Shown: positions 1 to 6,999 of the stretch, piece by piece
Layout: each line of letters begins with the position of its first letter
How positions within the stretch are numbered: position 1 is the first letter of the stretch
DNA from: CAZVFE01 sp964626405
GTDB taxonomy: Bacteria > Bacteroidota > Bacteroidia > Cytophagales > Spirosomataceae
DNA length: 7,139 nucleotides
Direction of reading: 5' to 3'
NCBI GenBank assembly: GCA_964626405.1
Contig: CAZVFE010000077.1
Location: 1-7,139 of the forward strand
The notes under the pieces: generated by a model
The model's database searches: none
What the model was told of the DNA's origin: nothing
Seen by the model: the letters and a program-made list of their open reading frames with translations, nothing else
Position numbers and translations under genes: made by a program

Positions 1-2
1 TT

Positions 3-2834
3 CTATTTATTACAAATCTTGATAAATGAACAATACGTACAAACGGAGGGATCCTGAGTTTGAGATATGGATATTTGATCATCTAATAAATCCATTAAAT
101 GATCTTTTATTTTATTTAAAAAATTCTCTTGATTGAAAAACCCTTCGGATTCATTCATTTTGAATATTCCAGAATTAGGTTTTCGGGTAGAAATAATACC
201 AGGAATAATTTTATATTCCTTGCCTATTTGGGATTTTAAAGCTTCAATCTTTCCTTCTTTAATAGATTCCTCCAATAAAATATAATATTGCTGTAATTGA
301 AATACTTTAGGCTTAAACTGATCTTCCTTAAATTCTAAATCCTTGGAATCCATCGCCCCAGTTTTATAATCCAAAATCCGAATCTCAGAACCCATTAAAT
401 CGATTAAGTCAATAAAACCTTTAAAAATGACCTCCAATTGCTCACCTCCTAATTCAAATTCTTTCTTAAAATCTAGGAGTATTTCCGCGGCAATTGGCTT
501 GGAAAAATTCGTCTTTTGAGATTCTGTTCGATAATAATTAATCAAAGTTTTTTTGGCTAATTCTCCCAAAACAAAATTAAAACCCCTTTCTACATCAAAA
601 CTTCCATATTCCCTTTTTATATCATTTAAGGCAATTTGCATATGGCTTTCAATATTTTGAATCCTCTCTAAAAACCATTCTTTAGAATAAGAACTCCCCT
701 TTTCAATTAATTCCTTATTCCCATTTTCCAAAACCTTATGAACCCAAACCCCAAAGGAATCATTTCCAATTTCCTCTTCTTCCTTTTTATCTTCTCTCAC
801 CCCCAAAACATTCGACCAATAGAATTTCAAAGTACAATCTATCAAATTAGAAAAGGAGGAAGGAGATAATCCTCTTTTGGTTAGAAAAAATTTAATCTTA
901 TCTAATACCTCATAGGATTTTTCAATCTCAATTACTGGCAAACCTATTTTCTCATTTCTTTCAAATTGTGGACTTACCGTATACTCCTTCCACACCAATT
1001 TTGGATTGATTTTAGGCCATTCTATTCTTAATTGTTGAATAAATCGACTCTCTTCTTTTGATTTACCCGACTCTGAGGCAATAACAGACAATAGGATGAT
1101 TTCCTTTGGCCTTTGTAATAAACGGTGAAAATGGTAGGAAGTAACCGCATCTGCTTGAGTTCTTGTAGGCAAATCAAAAGCCTTCATGGTGGCAATATCA
1201 TAGGGTATCAAAGAATCTCTCGAACTACTTCTTGGTAAAATTTCTTCATTTACAGAAAGTATAATCACCCGATCAAAATCAAGTGTACGGGTTTCCAATA
1301 ATCCCATCACATTCAGCGTACGTTTTACCTGACCCTCAAAACTAAGTTTCAAACCAGATAAGTATTGGCGCAAAAAGGACCGACCAACTTTTAAATCAGC
1401 TAATTCTTGCCCTTCAAAAGAAATCGCGATTTTTTCAAGACTTTCCTTAACCATGAAAATCGCTTCTACCTGCTCCTTCATGGAATTTTCAGGAAGAACC
1501 TTGATCAATTCATAACATAATTTTCCAAGGGAAATTAATATTTCTCTAAATCCAATTGTTTTTTCAGGGAATAAATATTGAAAAATAGGGATTTCCTTCG
1601 ATAACTGAGATAATTTTTCTTCAGGAATATAGAGGGGATATTCATTTAGATTTTGATTATCCCATTCCTTCATTTTAAGATAAACACGAAGTAAAGGATT
1701 TTTTAAAACCTTGTCTACCAAACCACGATCAAACCTTCCCGGATCCTTATTGATCAACATTTCCCAGATATCCTCCAAGAGATTGAAAATATGGGTTTTT
1801 CGAAGAGGATAACCCATCGTAATATTCAAACGGTCTTGAAAATAACCCAAATAATCCAAAAAAGAACCCAATAATTGCTCATCTCCTAAAACTAGGGCAA
1901 TATCCTCTTCCTTGCCATAGTTTTTTTCCCATTCTAAAATTTTATTGATTGCCCAATAAACCTGAGTAGAGGTATTTTTAACTTTTACTATGCTGACTTC
2001 CTTTTCTTGATTTTGGTAATTTTCTCCTAACCAAAGAAAATCATTTTTAGCTAAAAATTCTTTTTTCCTCGGATTAGCATAATTTCTTAGCCAAAATCCT
2101 GCCCGATGATAGGGATCATTCACATAATAAGAATCAGCATCCCAAAGTATTTCAGCATTTGTGGTGGCCAATATTCTTCGAATTATTTCTTCCTCGGATT
2201 TTGAAAGAGCATTAAACCCTAAAAAATATAGTTTTGAAAAATCCATTGGAAGTTTTTTGCCTTCAACCAGATTATTCACCAATTTCCGGAATAATTGTCC
2301 CCTGTAAAATTGTTTCTTATCCTTTAATCGAGATTGAAGCCTAGCGTAAACTTCTAATAAATTTTCATGTAATTTAAAATAAGCTTGTGTATTTGGGGTA
2401 ATCAATTCGGATTTATCCTCAGTCCCCAATTCTTCAGCCCAACGATCAATAGATTTTGCTTCGGATAAATAATCAAATAAATCTTTTGGTGGAACTAGAT
2501 ACATATCTAAAGTATCAAAATCCTTGAGCATTATTGGTCCCCATCCCATAAATTTATCCAATTCCAAATTGGGTTCTACTGCCTTAAAACAGGAATAAGC
2601 TTCCAATAAAAGGTCAGTTGGTCCCATTAATTCTGATTCCGTGGCATTCAAAACAAATTCTTCTAAAGAATAAATCACCGGAGAAATTAAGGGTGTAGGA
2701 AATACCCTAGCAAGGGCTTTTTTTAAATAAATCCCTCCTCTTTTAGATGGTAAAACCATAATCATATTCTGCAAATCCTCAGAATTATGTTGTTTCACCA
2801 AGTATTCAGCAACTTCGTCTAAAAAGCCTTTCAT
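3..2834 (-). CDS. AddB-like PD-(D/E)XK nuclease / inactivated helicase protein
   Basis: This 943-residue protein resembles the AddB subunit of AddAB (RecBCD-type) double-strand-break repair enzymes, in the form common in Bacteroidota. Residues 1 to about 640 look like a degenerate UvrD-type helicase: a motif Ia-like strand (MVLPSKRGG, near residue 26) and the AddB-typical VNEEILP at 528-534, following FDRVIIL. There is no Walker A (GxxxxGKT) near the N terminus, so this part probably does not hydrolyse ATP. The C-terminal nuclease domain is intact: H699 in WVHKVLE, D809 in GFIDLID, D822 and K824 in LDYKTG, and Q846/Y850 in QLQQYY. C667 plus C932, C935 and C941 (CxxC then C six further on) form the Fe-S staple known from AddB and Cas4. 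It starts with ATG and ends with TAG two bases inside the window, so it is complete, somewhat shorter than Firmicutes AddB (about 1,160 residues). Expected partner: an AddA helicase-nuclease, not visible here. Family call is firm; role in recombination is inferred from the family. Confidence 0.9.
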   Translation of the reverse strand: MKGFLDEVAEYLVKQHNSEDLQNMIMVLPSKRGGIYLKKALARVFPTPLISPVIYSLEEFVLNATESELMGPTDLLLEAYSCFKAVEPNLELDKFMGWGPIMLKDFDTLDMYLVPPKDLFDYLSEAKSIDRWAEELGTEDKSELITPNTQAYFKLHENLLEVYARLQSRLKDKKQFYRGQLFRKLVNNLVEGKKLPMDFSKLYFLGFNALSKSEEEIIRRILATTNAEILWDADSYYVNDPYHRAGFWLRNYANPRKKEFLAKNDFLWLGENYQNQEKEVSIVKVKNTSTQVYWAINKILEWEKNYGKEEDIALVLGDEQLLGSFLDYLGYFQDRLNITMGYPLRKTHIFNLLEDIWEMLINKDPGRFDRGLVDKVLKNPLLRVYLKMKEWDNQNLNEYPLYIPEEKLSQLSKEIPIFQYLFPEKTIGFREILISLGKLCYELIKVLPENSMKEQVEAIFMVKESLEKIAISFEGQELADLKVGRSFLRQYLSGLKLSFEGQVKRTLNVMGLLETRTLDFDRVIILSVNEEILPRSSSRDSLIPYDIATMKAFDLPTRTQADAVTSYHFHRLLQRPKEIILLSVIASESGKSKEESRFIQQLRIEWPKINPKLVWKEYTVSPQFERNEKIGLPVIEIEKSYEVLDKIKFFLTKRGLSPSSFSNLIDCTLKFYWSNVLGVREDKKEEEEIGNDSFGVWVHKVLENGNKELIEKGSSYSKEWFLERIQNIESHMQIALNDIKREYGSFDVERGFNFVLGELAKKTLINYYRTESQKTNFSKPIAAEILLDFKKEFELGGEQLEVIFKGFIDLIDLMGSEIRILDYKTGAMDSKDLEFKEDQFKPKVFQLQQYYILLEESIKEGKIEALKSQIGKEYKIIPGIISTRKPNSGIFKMNESEGFFNQENFLNKIKDHLMDLLDDQISISQTQDPSVCTYCSFIKICNK

Positions 2835-2851
2835 ATATTTAATTATTAGAT

Positions 2852-2859
2852 TAAAGATA
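2852..2859 (-). promoter_or_regulatory. Candidate -7 promoter box for the AddB-like gene
   Basis: On the minus strand this reads TATCTTTA, one mismatch from TAnnTTTG, about 17 bases upstream of the ATG at 2834. It would yield a leader of roughly a dozen bases. No convincing -33 TTG was found upstream, and the region is AT-rich, so support is weak. The 50-bp gap is the only noncoding space that could hold promoters for both divergent genes. Confidence 0.22.
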
Positions 2860-2873
2860 ATGATTAATTTTAT

Positions 2874-2881
2874 TATTTTTG
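2874..2881 (+). promoter_or_regulatory. Candidate -7 promoter box for the porin gene
   Basis: TATTTTTG matches the Bacteroidota sigma-A -7 consensus TAnnTTTG in all fixed positions. It ends four bases before the chosen GTG at 2885, so transcription would start at or next to the start codon. A weak -33 candidate (TTA at 2851-2853, consensus TTG) lies 20 bases upstream. A poorer -7 match, TAATTTTA at 2865-2872, would give a leader of a few bases. T-rich DNA produces such matches by chance, so this is tentative. Confidence 0.35.
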
Positions 2882-2884
2882 TGC

Positions 2885-4882
2885 GTGAAAAAATTCATAT
2901 TCCTTATTTTCTGTTTAATTTTTTCGGAAGGTCTTTCTGCCCAAATTTTGGGTACTCAAAGACCAATCGGTACAGGATTAAATAATTCCAATGTTAATGC
3001 CCCTGGTCAAAATACCAATGGATTTCCTACCCCCGGTCAAGAAAATAATCAAGAGGATTTAACAGGAGGAAGAACAGGAAGGGCCGCATTAGATGATTCC
3101 ACCAAACAAATTTATTCTCCTAAGACCCTTTATTATATCAAACAAGAAGATTGGCTGAATAGTAGTGATTCTACCCATTCCATAGATACAAGTTTAAATC
3201 TTTTTCACCGCTATTTAGCAACTGAAAAAAAAGATTTTTATGCAGTGGATTTAGGAGCGCAAGGTACCGCTCTTCGATCTATTTATTTAATGCCAAATCA
3301 AAATCTTGGCACCCAATTAGGTTATAATGCTTATAGACCATACGGCTATAATTCGGATTCCGTTTTGTATTATAATACCAAATCACCTTTTTCAGTGATG
3401 GATTATGATATGGGTACCAAAGGCCAATCTCGCCTAAACTTTACCTTCAATAGAAATATAGACTCACTTTGGAATATCGGATTAGAGCTTCAGCGTATAA
3501 ATTCAAAAAAGAATTTAATCGATGCGTTGTTCCAACAAGGAGACCGTTCCTTAATCAATCATTGGTCCTTTATATTGCATTCCAATTTTACGTCGAAAAA
3601 TCAAAAATATAGGATGTTAACCAACATCAATTTTTTTGATCAGGGAACACGGGAACAAGGAGGAGTACAAATATTGGAAGGTATGAATGAAGACCAAGCC
3701 CTAAAATATGTTGATAATTCAGCTATTTTAACAAATGGATTAACAGAATCTGCAGACAGAGATTTAACCCTGCATTATTACCATGAATTTATTGGATGGA
3801 AAGGTCTACAATTTTATCAAAAAATTCAATTATCAAGTAAAAGAACGAGGTTCAAAGATTTAGATTTTGTAAATACCCTGGGCCTAGGTATTTATCCTCG
3901 AACCTATATTAATTATATTGTCGCACCAACGAAAGATTCCTTGTATAATGAAATACAATGGAAAGAAATTTCGCATCAAACAGGAATTAAGGGAATTTAT
4001 AGAGGTTTTAATTATTTAGCCTTCTTCAAACAAAGGTATTGGAATGCATTAAATGTAATTGAAAATGCCACCAAAAATCGTTTAGAGAATTATATTGGTT
4101 TAAGTTTAAATCAAAAAATTGGTAAAGAAATAGATTTTAATGCAAACGGAGAATATTTAATTGGATCAGATTATTTAATCAATGGTAAATTAACTACCCC
4201 TTATGGTTTTGCAGAGGTAAAAAGAATGAATTATAGTCCCAGCCTAAAGGATAATTGGGTTTATAATTCCTCCTTTAGGTGGAGCAATGAATTTAAAAAT
4301 ATTACCTTCGACGAATTAAAAGCTGGGATAAAAATACCTTATAAAGGTTTCGTTTTTTCACCTAGCCTAAGCCTTCAAAGAATTGCCAATTTTATTTATT
4401 ACGACAGTCTCGCTACTTCCATTCAGGCGAAATCTTCCCTATCTGTAGTTCGTCCTGGGATAGACCTACGTTATCAAAAAAAGAAATTTTTATTTTGGGC
4501 AAACGGATATTTAAATCAGCAATTTGGTCCAGATGTTTTCCGCACCCCAAAAATTGTAAGTCAGGGCACTATTTCCTATGATTTAAACTATAAAACGAAT
4601 TTATATACCCGAATAGGAATCGATTTTCATTATTATTCTTCCTATTATGCCCCTGCCTATCAAATGGCAATTCAGGCATATCATTTACAAGACAAATATC
4701 AAATACCTCAATTCATCCAATTAGACCCATATATTAGTTTAAGAATCAATTATGTTCGATTATTCTTTAAATATTCCAATGCCTTACAGGGACTTGTTAC
4801 AAAGAATCATTATTCGGCATATTTATATCAGGCAATGCCTGCAGGCTTAGCGATGGGGGTGGTATGGCAATTATTTGATTAA
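2885..4882 (+). CDS. Putative outer-membrane porin, Porin_10 family
   Basis: From the GTG at 2885 this encodes 665 residues. A signal peptide is clear: KK at 2-3, a hydrophobic core at 4-13, and LSA before Q20 as the likely signal peptidase I site. Residues 33-66 are an Asn/Gly/Pro/Gln-rich linker. Then come features I associate with the Bacteroidota 'putative porin' family (Porin_10): DDSTKQIYSPKT near 70, IDTSLNLFHRY at 100-110 and DLGAQGTA at 122-129. The rest alternates polar and aromatic residues as in a transmembrane beta-barrel and ends in GVVWQLFD, an aromatic-rich final strand. It presumably sits in the outer membrane; its substrate cannot be read from sequence. A TTG at 2879 would add only two residues and lies inside a promoter-like box, and GTG-AAA-AAA gives a normal MKK signal-peptide start, so I chose 2885. 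No ATG is possible before the signal peptide. It diverges from the nuclease gene and converges on lpxK, so it is probably transcribed alone. Confidence 0.87.
   Translation: MKKFIFLIFCLIFSEGLSAQILGTQRPIGTGLNNSNVNAPGQNTNGFPTPGQENNQEDLTGGRTGRAALDDSTKQIYSPKTLYYIKQEDWLNSSDSTHSIDTSLNLFHRYLATEKKDFYAVDLGAQGTALRSIYLMPNQNLGTQLGYNAYRPYGYNSDSVLYYNTKSPFSVMDYDMGTKGQSRLNFTFNRNIDSLWNIGLELQRINSKKNLIDALFQQGDRSLINHWSFILHSNFTSKNQKYRMLTNINFFDQGTREQGGVQILEGMNEDQALKYVDNSAILTNGLTESADRDLTLHYYHEFIGWKGLQFYQKIQLSSKRTRFKDLDFVNTLGLGIYPRTYINYIVAPTKDSLYNEIQWKEISHQTGIKGIYRGFNYLAFFKQRYWNALNVIENATKNRLENYIGLSLNQKIGKEIDFNANGEYLIGSDYLINGKLTTPYGFAEVKRMNYSPSLKDNWVYNSSFRWSNEFKNITFDELKAGIKIPYKGFVFSPSLSLQRIANFIYYDSLATSIQAKSSLSVVRPGIDLRYQKKKFLFWANGYLNQQFGPDVFRTPKIVSQGTISYDLNYKTNLYTRIGIDFHYYSSYYAPAYQMAIQAYHLQDKYQIPQFIQLDPYISLRINYVRLFFKYSNALQGLVTKNHYSAYLYQAMPAGLAMGVVWQLFD
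2981..3082 (+). other. Low-complexity linker in the porin
   Basis: Codons 33-66 of the porin, counted from the GTG start, encode a stretch dominated by Asn, Gly, Gln, Pro and Thr, with two similar units, APGQNTNG and TPGQENNQ, and then GGRTGR. It lies between the signal peptide and the conserved start of the Porin_10 region. It is probably an unstructured periplasmic segment before the barrel; no binding motif is recognised. Confidence 0.5.
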
Positions 4883-4900
4883 TCGCCTAAAATCTTTTTT
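4866..4900 (+). terminator. Weak hairpin plus T-run at the convergent gene ends
   Basis: GGCAATTA (4866-4873) can pair with TAATCGCC (4880-4887) with one A-C mismatch and a six-base loop. On the plus strand six T residues follow at 4895-4900, which gives a weak intrinsic-terminator shape for the porin transcript. The hairpin contains both stop codons, and the T-run already lies within the lpxK coding sequence. On the minus strand no T-run follows. The stem is largely A-T, so its stability is doubtful. Confidence 0.25.
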
Positions 4901-5868
4901 AAATCATTCCAAAACGATTTACTATCTTGGATTTTTAATTTATGGGGAAGATATCCCAGGTTTTTATGAAGGTTTTTATATTTCTTTAAATAAGGTAAAA
5001 TTCGAACATAATCCTTATAAGTGGTTATGATTCCGGTATCTTTATCCAATTCAGAAGCAATCTTATCTAATCTTTTGAATTCTTTTTCTGTAAAGTCATG
5101 ATGATCCACAAAAGTGATTTTCTTTTGAATTTTTCCTAATTTCTCCATTTTTTGGAAAAATAAATCTGGGGTGGCAATTCCTGCAAATGCAACCCATTTT
5201 TTAAAAAGTCCTTTCGTTGGCTCCTCATATTCATTAACGGAAAAATAAATCGGAACGGAAAGATGATAATCATGAATTCGATTCATAATTTCTTCTTTTT
5301 CTTGGATTGAAATTGATTTTGGACATTTTGTGACTAAAACCATATCTGCCCGTTGGATTCCTGGTCTCGGTTCACGAAGTTTACCCTTTGGCCACATATA
5401 GTCCTGATAAAATAAATTTTGGTAAGGTGTACAAACGATATTCACATTTCCTTGAAGATGTTGGTGCTGAAAACCATCATCCAATAAAACAAAATCAATT
5501 TTTGAATCAATTTCCTTTATTTTTTCTATGGCCTCTACCCTTTTTTCGCCGACAAAAACTGGCAATTTAGGATAGGTCAACACATAAGTCATTGGTTCAT
5601 CTCCCCCAGTTTCTGAATTATCCTCTTTGGTTAATTTCCTAAAACCCTTGGTTTTTCTTCCATAACCACGAGATAAAACCGCTATTTTACCCTCCAATGC
5701 CCAATTTTCAATTAAATAATGAATTAAAGGAGATTTGCCGGAACCTCCTAGGGATAAATTACCAACTACGATTGATTTTGGATTTTCGAAATAAACAGAT
5801 TTAAACCAACCACGATGGTAAAAATAATTTCGAATGGAAAGAATAAGGTTTAATAAACTGGATAACAA
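4879..5868 (-). CDS. lpxK: Tetraacyldisaccharide 4'-kinase LpxK
   Basis: LpxK phosphorylates the 4'-position of the tetraacyldisaccharide-1-phosphate lipid A precursor, using ATP at the inner face of the cytoplasmic membrane. Family motifs appear in order: the P-loop GNLSLGGSGKSP at 36-47 (family usual GGTGKTP), LSRGYGRKTKGF at 65-76, GGDEP at 88-92, VGEKR at 106-110, the catalytic DDGFQH at 130-135, GKLREP at 162-167, and DHHDF at 255-259. The hydrophobic N terminus before RNYFYHRG is the expected membrane-associating helix. Length is 329 residues, normal for the family. The first usable start is a TTG at 5868; no ATG or GTG exists between it and the menC stop 18 bases upstream, and the frame is open right back to that stop, so the true N terminus is uncertain by up to six codons. 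It follows menC on the same strand and is probably translated from the same transcript. Its TAA overlaps the porin stop. Function is secure from the motifs. Confidence 0.95.
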   Translation of the reverse strand: MLSSLLNLILSIRNYFYHRGWFKSVYFENPKSIVVGNLSLGGSGKSPLIHYLIENWALEGKIAVLSRGYGRKTKGFRKLTKEDNSETGGDEPMTYVLTYPKLPVFVGEKRVEAIEKIKEIDSKIDFVLLDDGFQHQHLQGNVNIVCTPYQNLFYQDYMWPKGKLREPRPGIQRADMVLVTKCPKSISIQEKEEIMNRIHDYHLSVPIYFSVNEYEEPTKGLFKKWVAFAGIATPDLFFQKMEKLGKIQKKITFVDHHDFTEKEFKRLDKIASELDKDTGIITTYKDYVRILPYLKKYKNLHKNLGYLPHKLKIQDSKSFWNDLKKILGD

Positions 5869-5886
5869 AATTTCAAGTTTTAAGGT

Positions 5887-6930
5887 TTAAATTAATTTAA
5901 TATAACCTGAATCAATTCTTAAATCTGAATCAAAATTATTGTGGTATAAAGAACCGGTTCCTAATCCTTGTTCTAAATCATTCTCATATTCTGCTGCAAA
6001 TTGTGCAATCGCATTGAGTCCATAATTAGATTCTAAAGCAGAGGTTATCCACCAAGGAATATCTTTATTTTTCGCCAATTCAATCCACTCATTTGTTTGA
6101 ACAAAACCACCTAAAAGACTTGGCTTAAAAATTAAATATTGAGGTTTTATTTCATTTATCAAATTATTTTTTGCAGAAAATTCACGAATTCCAATTAATT
6201 CTTCATCCAATGCGATTGGTAAGGGAGTTGATTTACAAAGTTCAGCCATTTCCTTAATTTGTCCAGCCATTATCGGCTGTTCAATAGAATGAACATCATA
6301 TTTACTTATTTCATTCAATTTTTGCAAAGCCGATTTTGGGTCAAATGCACCATTTGCATCCACACGAATTTTAAGAAATTCTGAGGAGAATTCTTTTCGA
6401 ATAAATTCTAAGATTGAAATTTCATCTTGAAAATTTATTGCCCCAATTTTCATCTTCAAACAAGTAAAACCTGCATCAATTTTTTCACGAATCTGTTTTA
6501 GCATGAAATCTTTTTCTCCCATCCAAATTAATCCATTGATGGGAATTTGAGATTTTCTATTCGAAAAATCATTTTGAAAATAAATATCCTTTCCGAAATT
6601 CAACCAATTTAAATAAGCCATTTCGAAGGCCATCTGAAAACTGGCTTCGGGTATAGGATTTGTCTTCAACCAAGATTGAAATGCTTCTTTATCTCGTGGA
6701 AAACCATCTTTAAAAACTTTTTCCATTCGATTATTAAAGGATTGAAGTAAATCTTCTTGATATTCGGGACTCAACCCAAACAAAGGACCAGCCTCCCCTA
6801 TTCCTTTGCGTGCTTCATTTCCTTCCTCCCAAATTTCCAAAATATAGGAATTCTTTGTTTTTAGAACGCCCCGAGAGGTTCCTGCATCGAATTTAAATTG
6901 AAGAATATGTTTATAAGACCGGAATTTCAC
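5887..6930 (-). CDS. menC: o-Succinylbenzoate synthase MenC
   Basis: MenC dehydrates SHCHC (2-succinyl-6-hydroxy-2,4-cyclohexadiene-1-carboxylate) to o-succinylbenzoate in cytoplasmic menaquinone synthesis. The enolase-superfamily catalytic set is complete: the KxK lysines K159 and K161 (LKMKIG), metal ligands D191 (VDANGAF), E217 (SIEQPI) and D242 (ALDEE), and the second-face lysine K269 (FKPSLLGG). These match E. coli MenC K133, D161, E190, D213 and K235. The N-terminal GTSRGVL near residue 18 and the C-terminal SALESNYGLNA and QGLGTG stretches also fit MenC. Length is 347 residues. The start is GTG at 6930; an in-frame TAA lies six codons upstream with no ATG between, and the N terminus matches the family well, so GTG is likely real. 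Dipeptide epimerases of the same superfamily are the main alternative, but KPSLLGG and the N-terminal pattern favour MenC. It is divergent from the acidic ORF at 7000 and upstream of lpxK. No other men gene is in the window. Confidence 0.93.
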   Translation of the reverse strand: MKFRSYKHILQFKFDAGTSRGVLKTKNSYILEIWEEGNEARKGIGEAGPLFGLSPEYQEDLLQSFNNRMEKVFKDGFPRDKEAFQSWLKTNPIPEASFQMAFEMAYLNWLNFGKDIYFQNDFSNRKSQIPINGLIWMGEKDFMLKQIREKIDAGFTCLKMKIGAINFQDEISILEFIRKEFSSEFLKIRVDANGAFDPKSALQKLNEISKYDVHSIEQPIMAGQIKEMAELCKSTPLPIALDEELIGIREFSAKNNLINEIKPQYLIFKPSLLGGFVQTNEWIELAKNKDIPWWITSALESNYGLNAIAQFAAEYENDLEQGLGTGSLYHNNFDSDLRIDSGYIKLI

Positions 6931-6950
6931 AAATTTTGTAATTTTTTAAA

Positions 6951-6958
6951 CAAAGATG
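6951..6958 (-). promoter_or_regulatory. Candidate -7 promoter box for menC-lpxK
   Basis: On the minus strand this reads CATCTTTG, one mismatch from TAnnTTTG, 20 bases before the menC GTG at 6930. It would give a leader of about 16 bases. A TTTG further upstream is 28 bases away, too far for the usual spacing of about 19-21. It is a tentative call within the 69-bp divergent gap. Confidence 0.25.
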
Positions 6959-6972
6959 CGAAAAAATATTTT

Positions 6973-6980
6973 TAGTTTTG
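6973..6980 (+). promoter_or_regulatory. Candidate -7 promoter box for the acidic ORF
   Basis: TAGTTTTG fits TAnnTTTG fully and lies 19 bases before the ATG at 7000, so the transcript would have an A-rich leader of about 15 bases. No -33 TTG/TTTG is present at the expected distance. The full -7 match and fitting leader length make it the better of the two boxes in this gap. Confidence 0.33.
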
Positions 6981-6999
6981 TATAAACAAATAAAGAGAT

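Noticed and set aside
3..2834. The Cas4-like cysteine pattern as a sign of a CRISPR or defence system
   Set aside because: The Fe-S nuclease fold is shared by Cas4 and AddB; the long helicase-like N-terminal region indicates AddB, and no repeats or cas genes are present.
2879..2884. TTG at 2879 as the porin start
   Set aside because: It adds only Met-Cys before a GTG-AAA-AAA that begins a standard signal peptide, and it overlaps the promoter-like box.
2885..2944. Porin as a lipoprotein because of the Cys at residue 10
   Set aside because: The residues before this Cys (LIF) do not form a lipobox, the Cys is inside the hydrophobic core, and LSA-Q further on is a better signal peptidase I site.
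5388..5570. A 60-codon open frame on the plus strand
   Set aside because: It lies wholly antisense to the LpxK coding region that includes the catalytic DDGFQH motif, has no recognisable domain or promoter, and is best explained as a chance frame.
5887..6930. menC as an L-Ala-D/L-Glu dipeptide epimerase
   Set aside because: Both share the enolase-superfamily catalytic residues, but the KPSLLGG motif and GTSRGVL-type N terminus fit MenC better.
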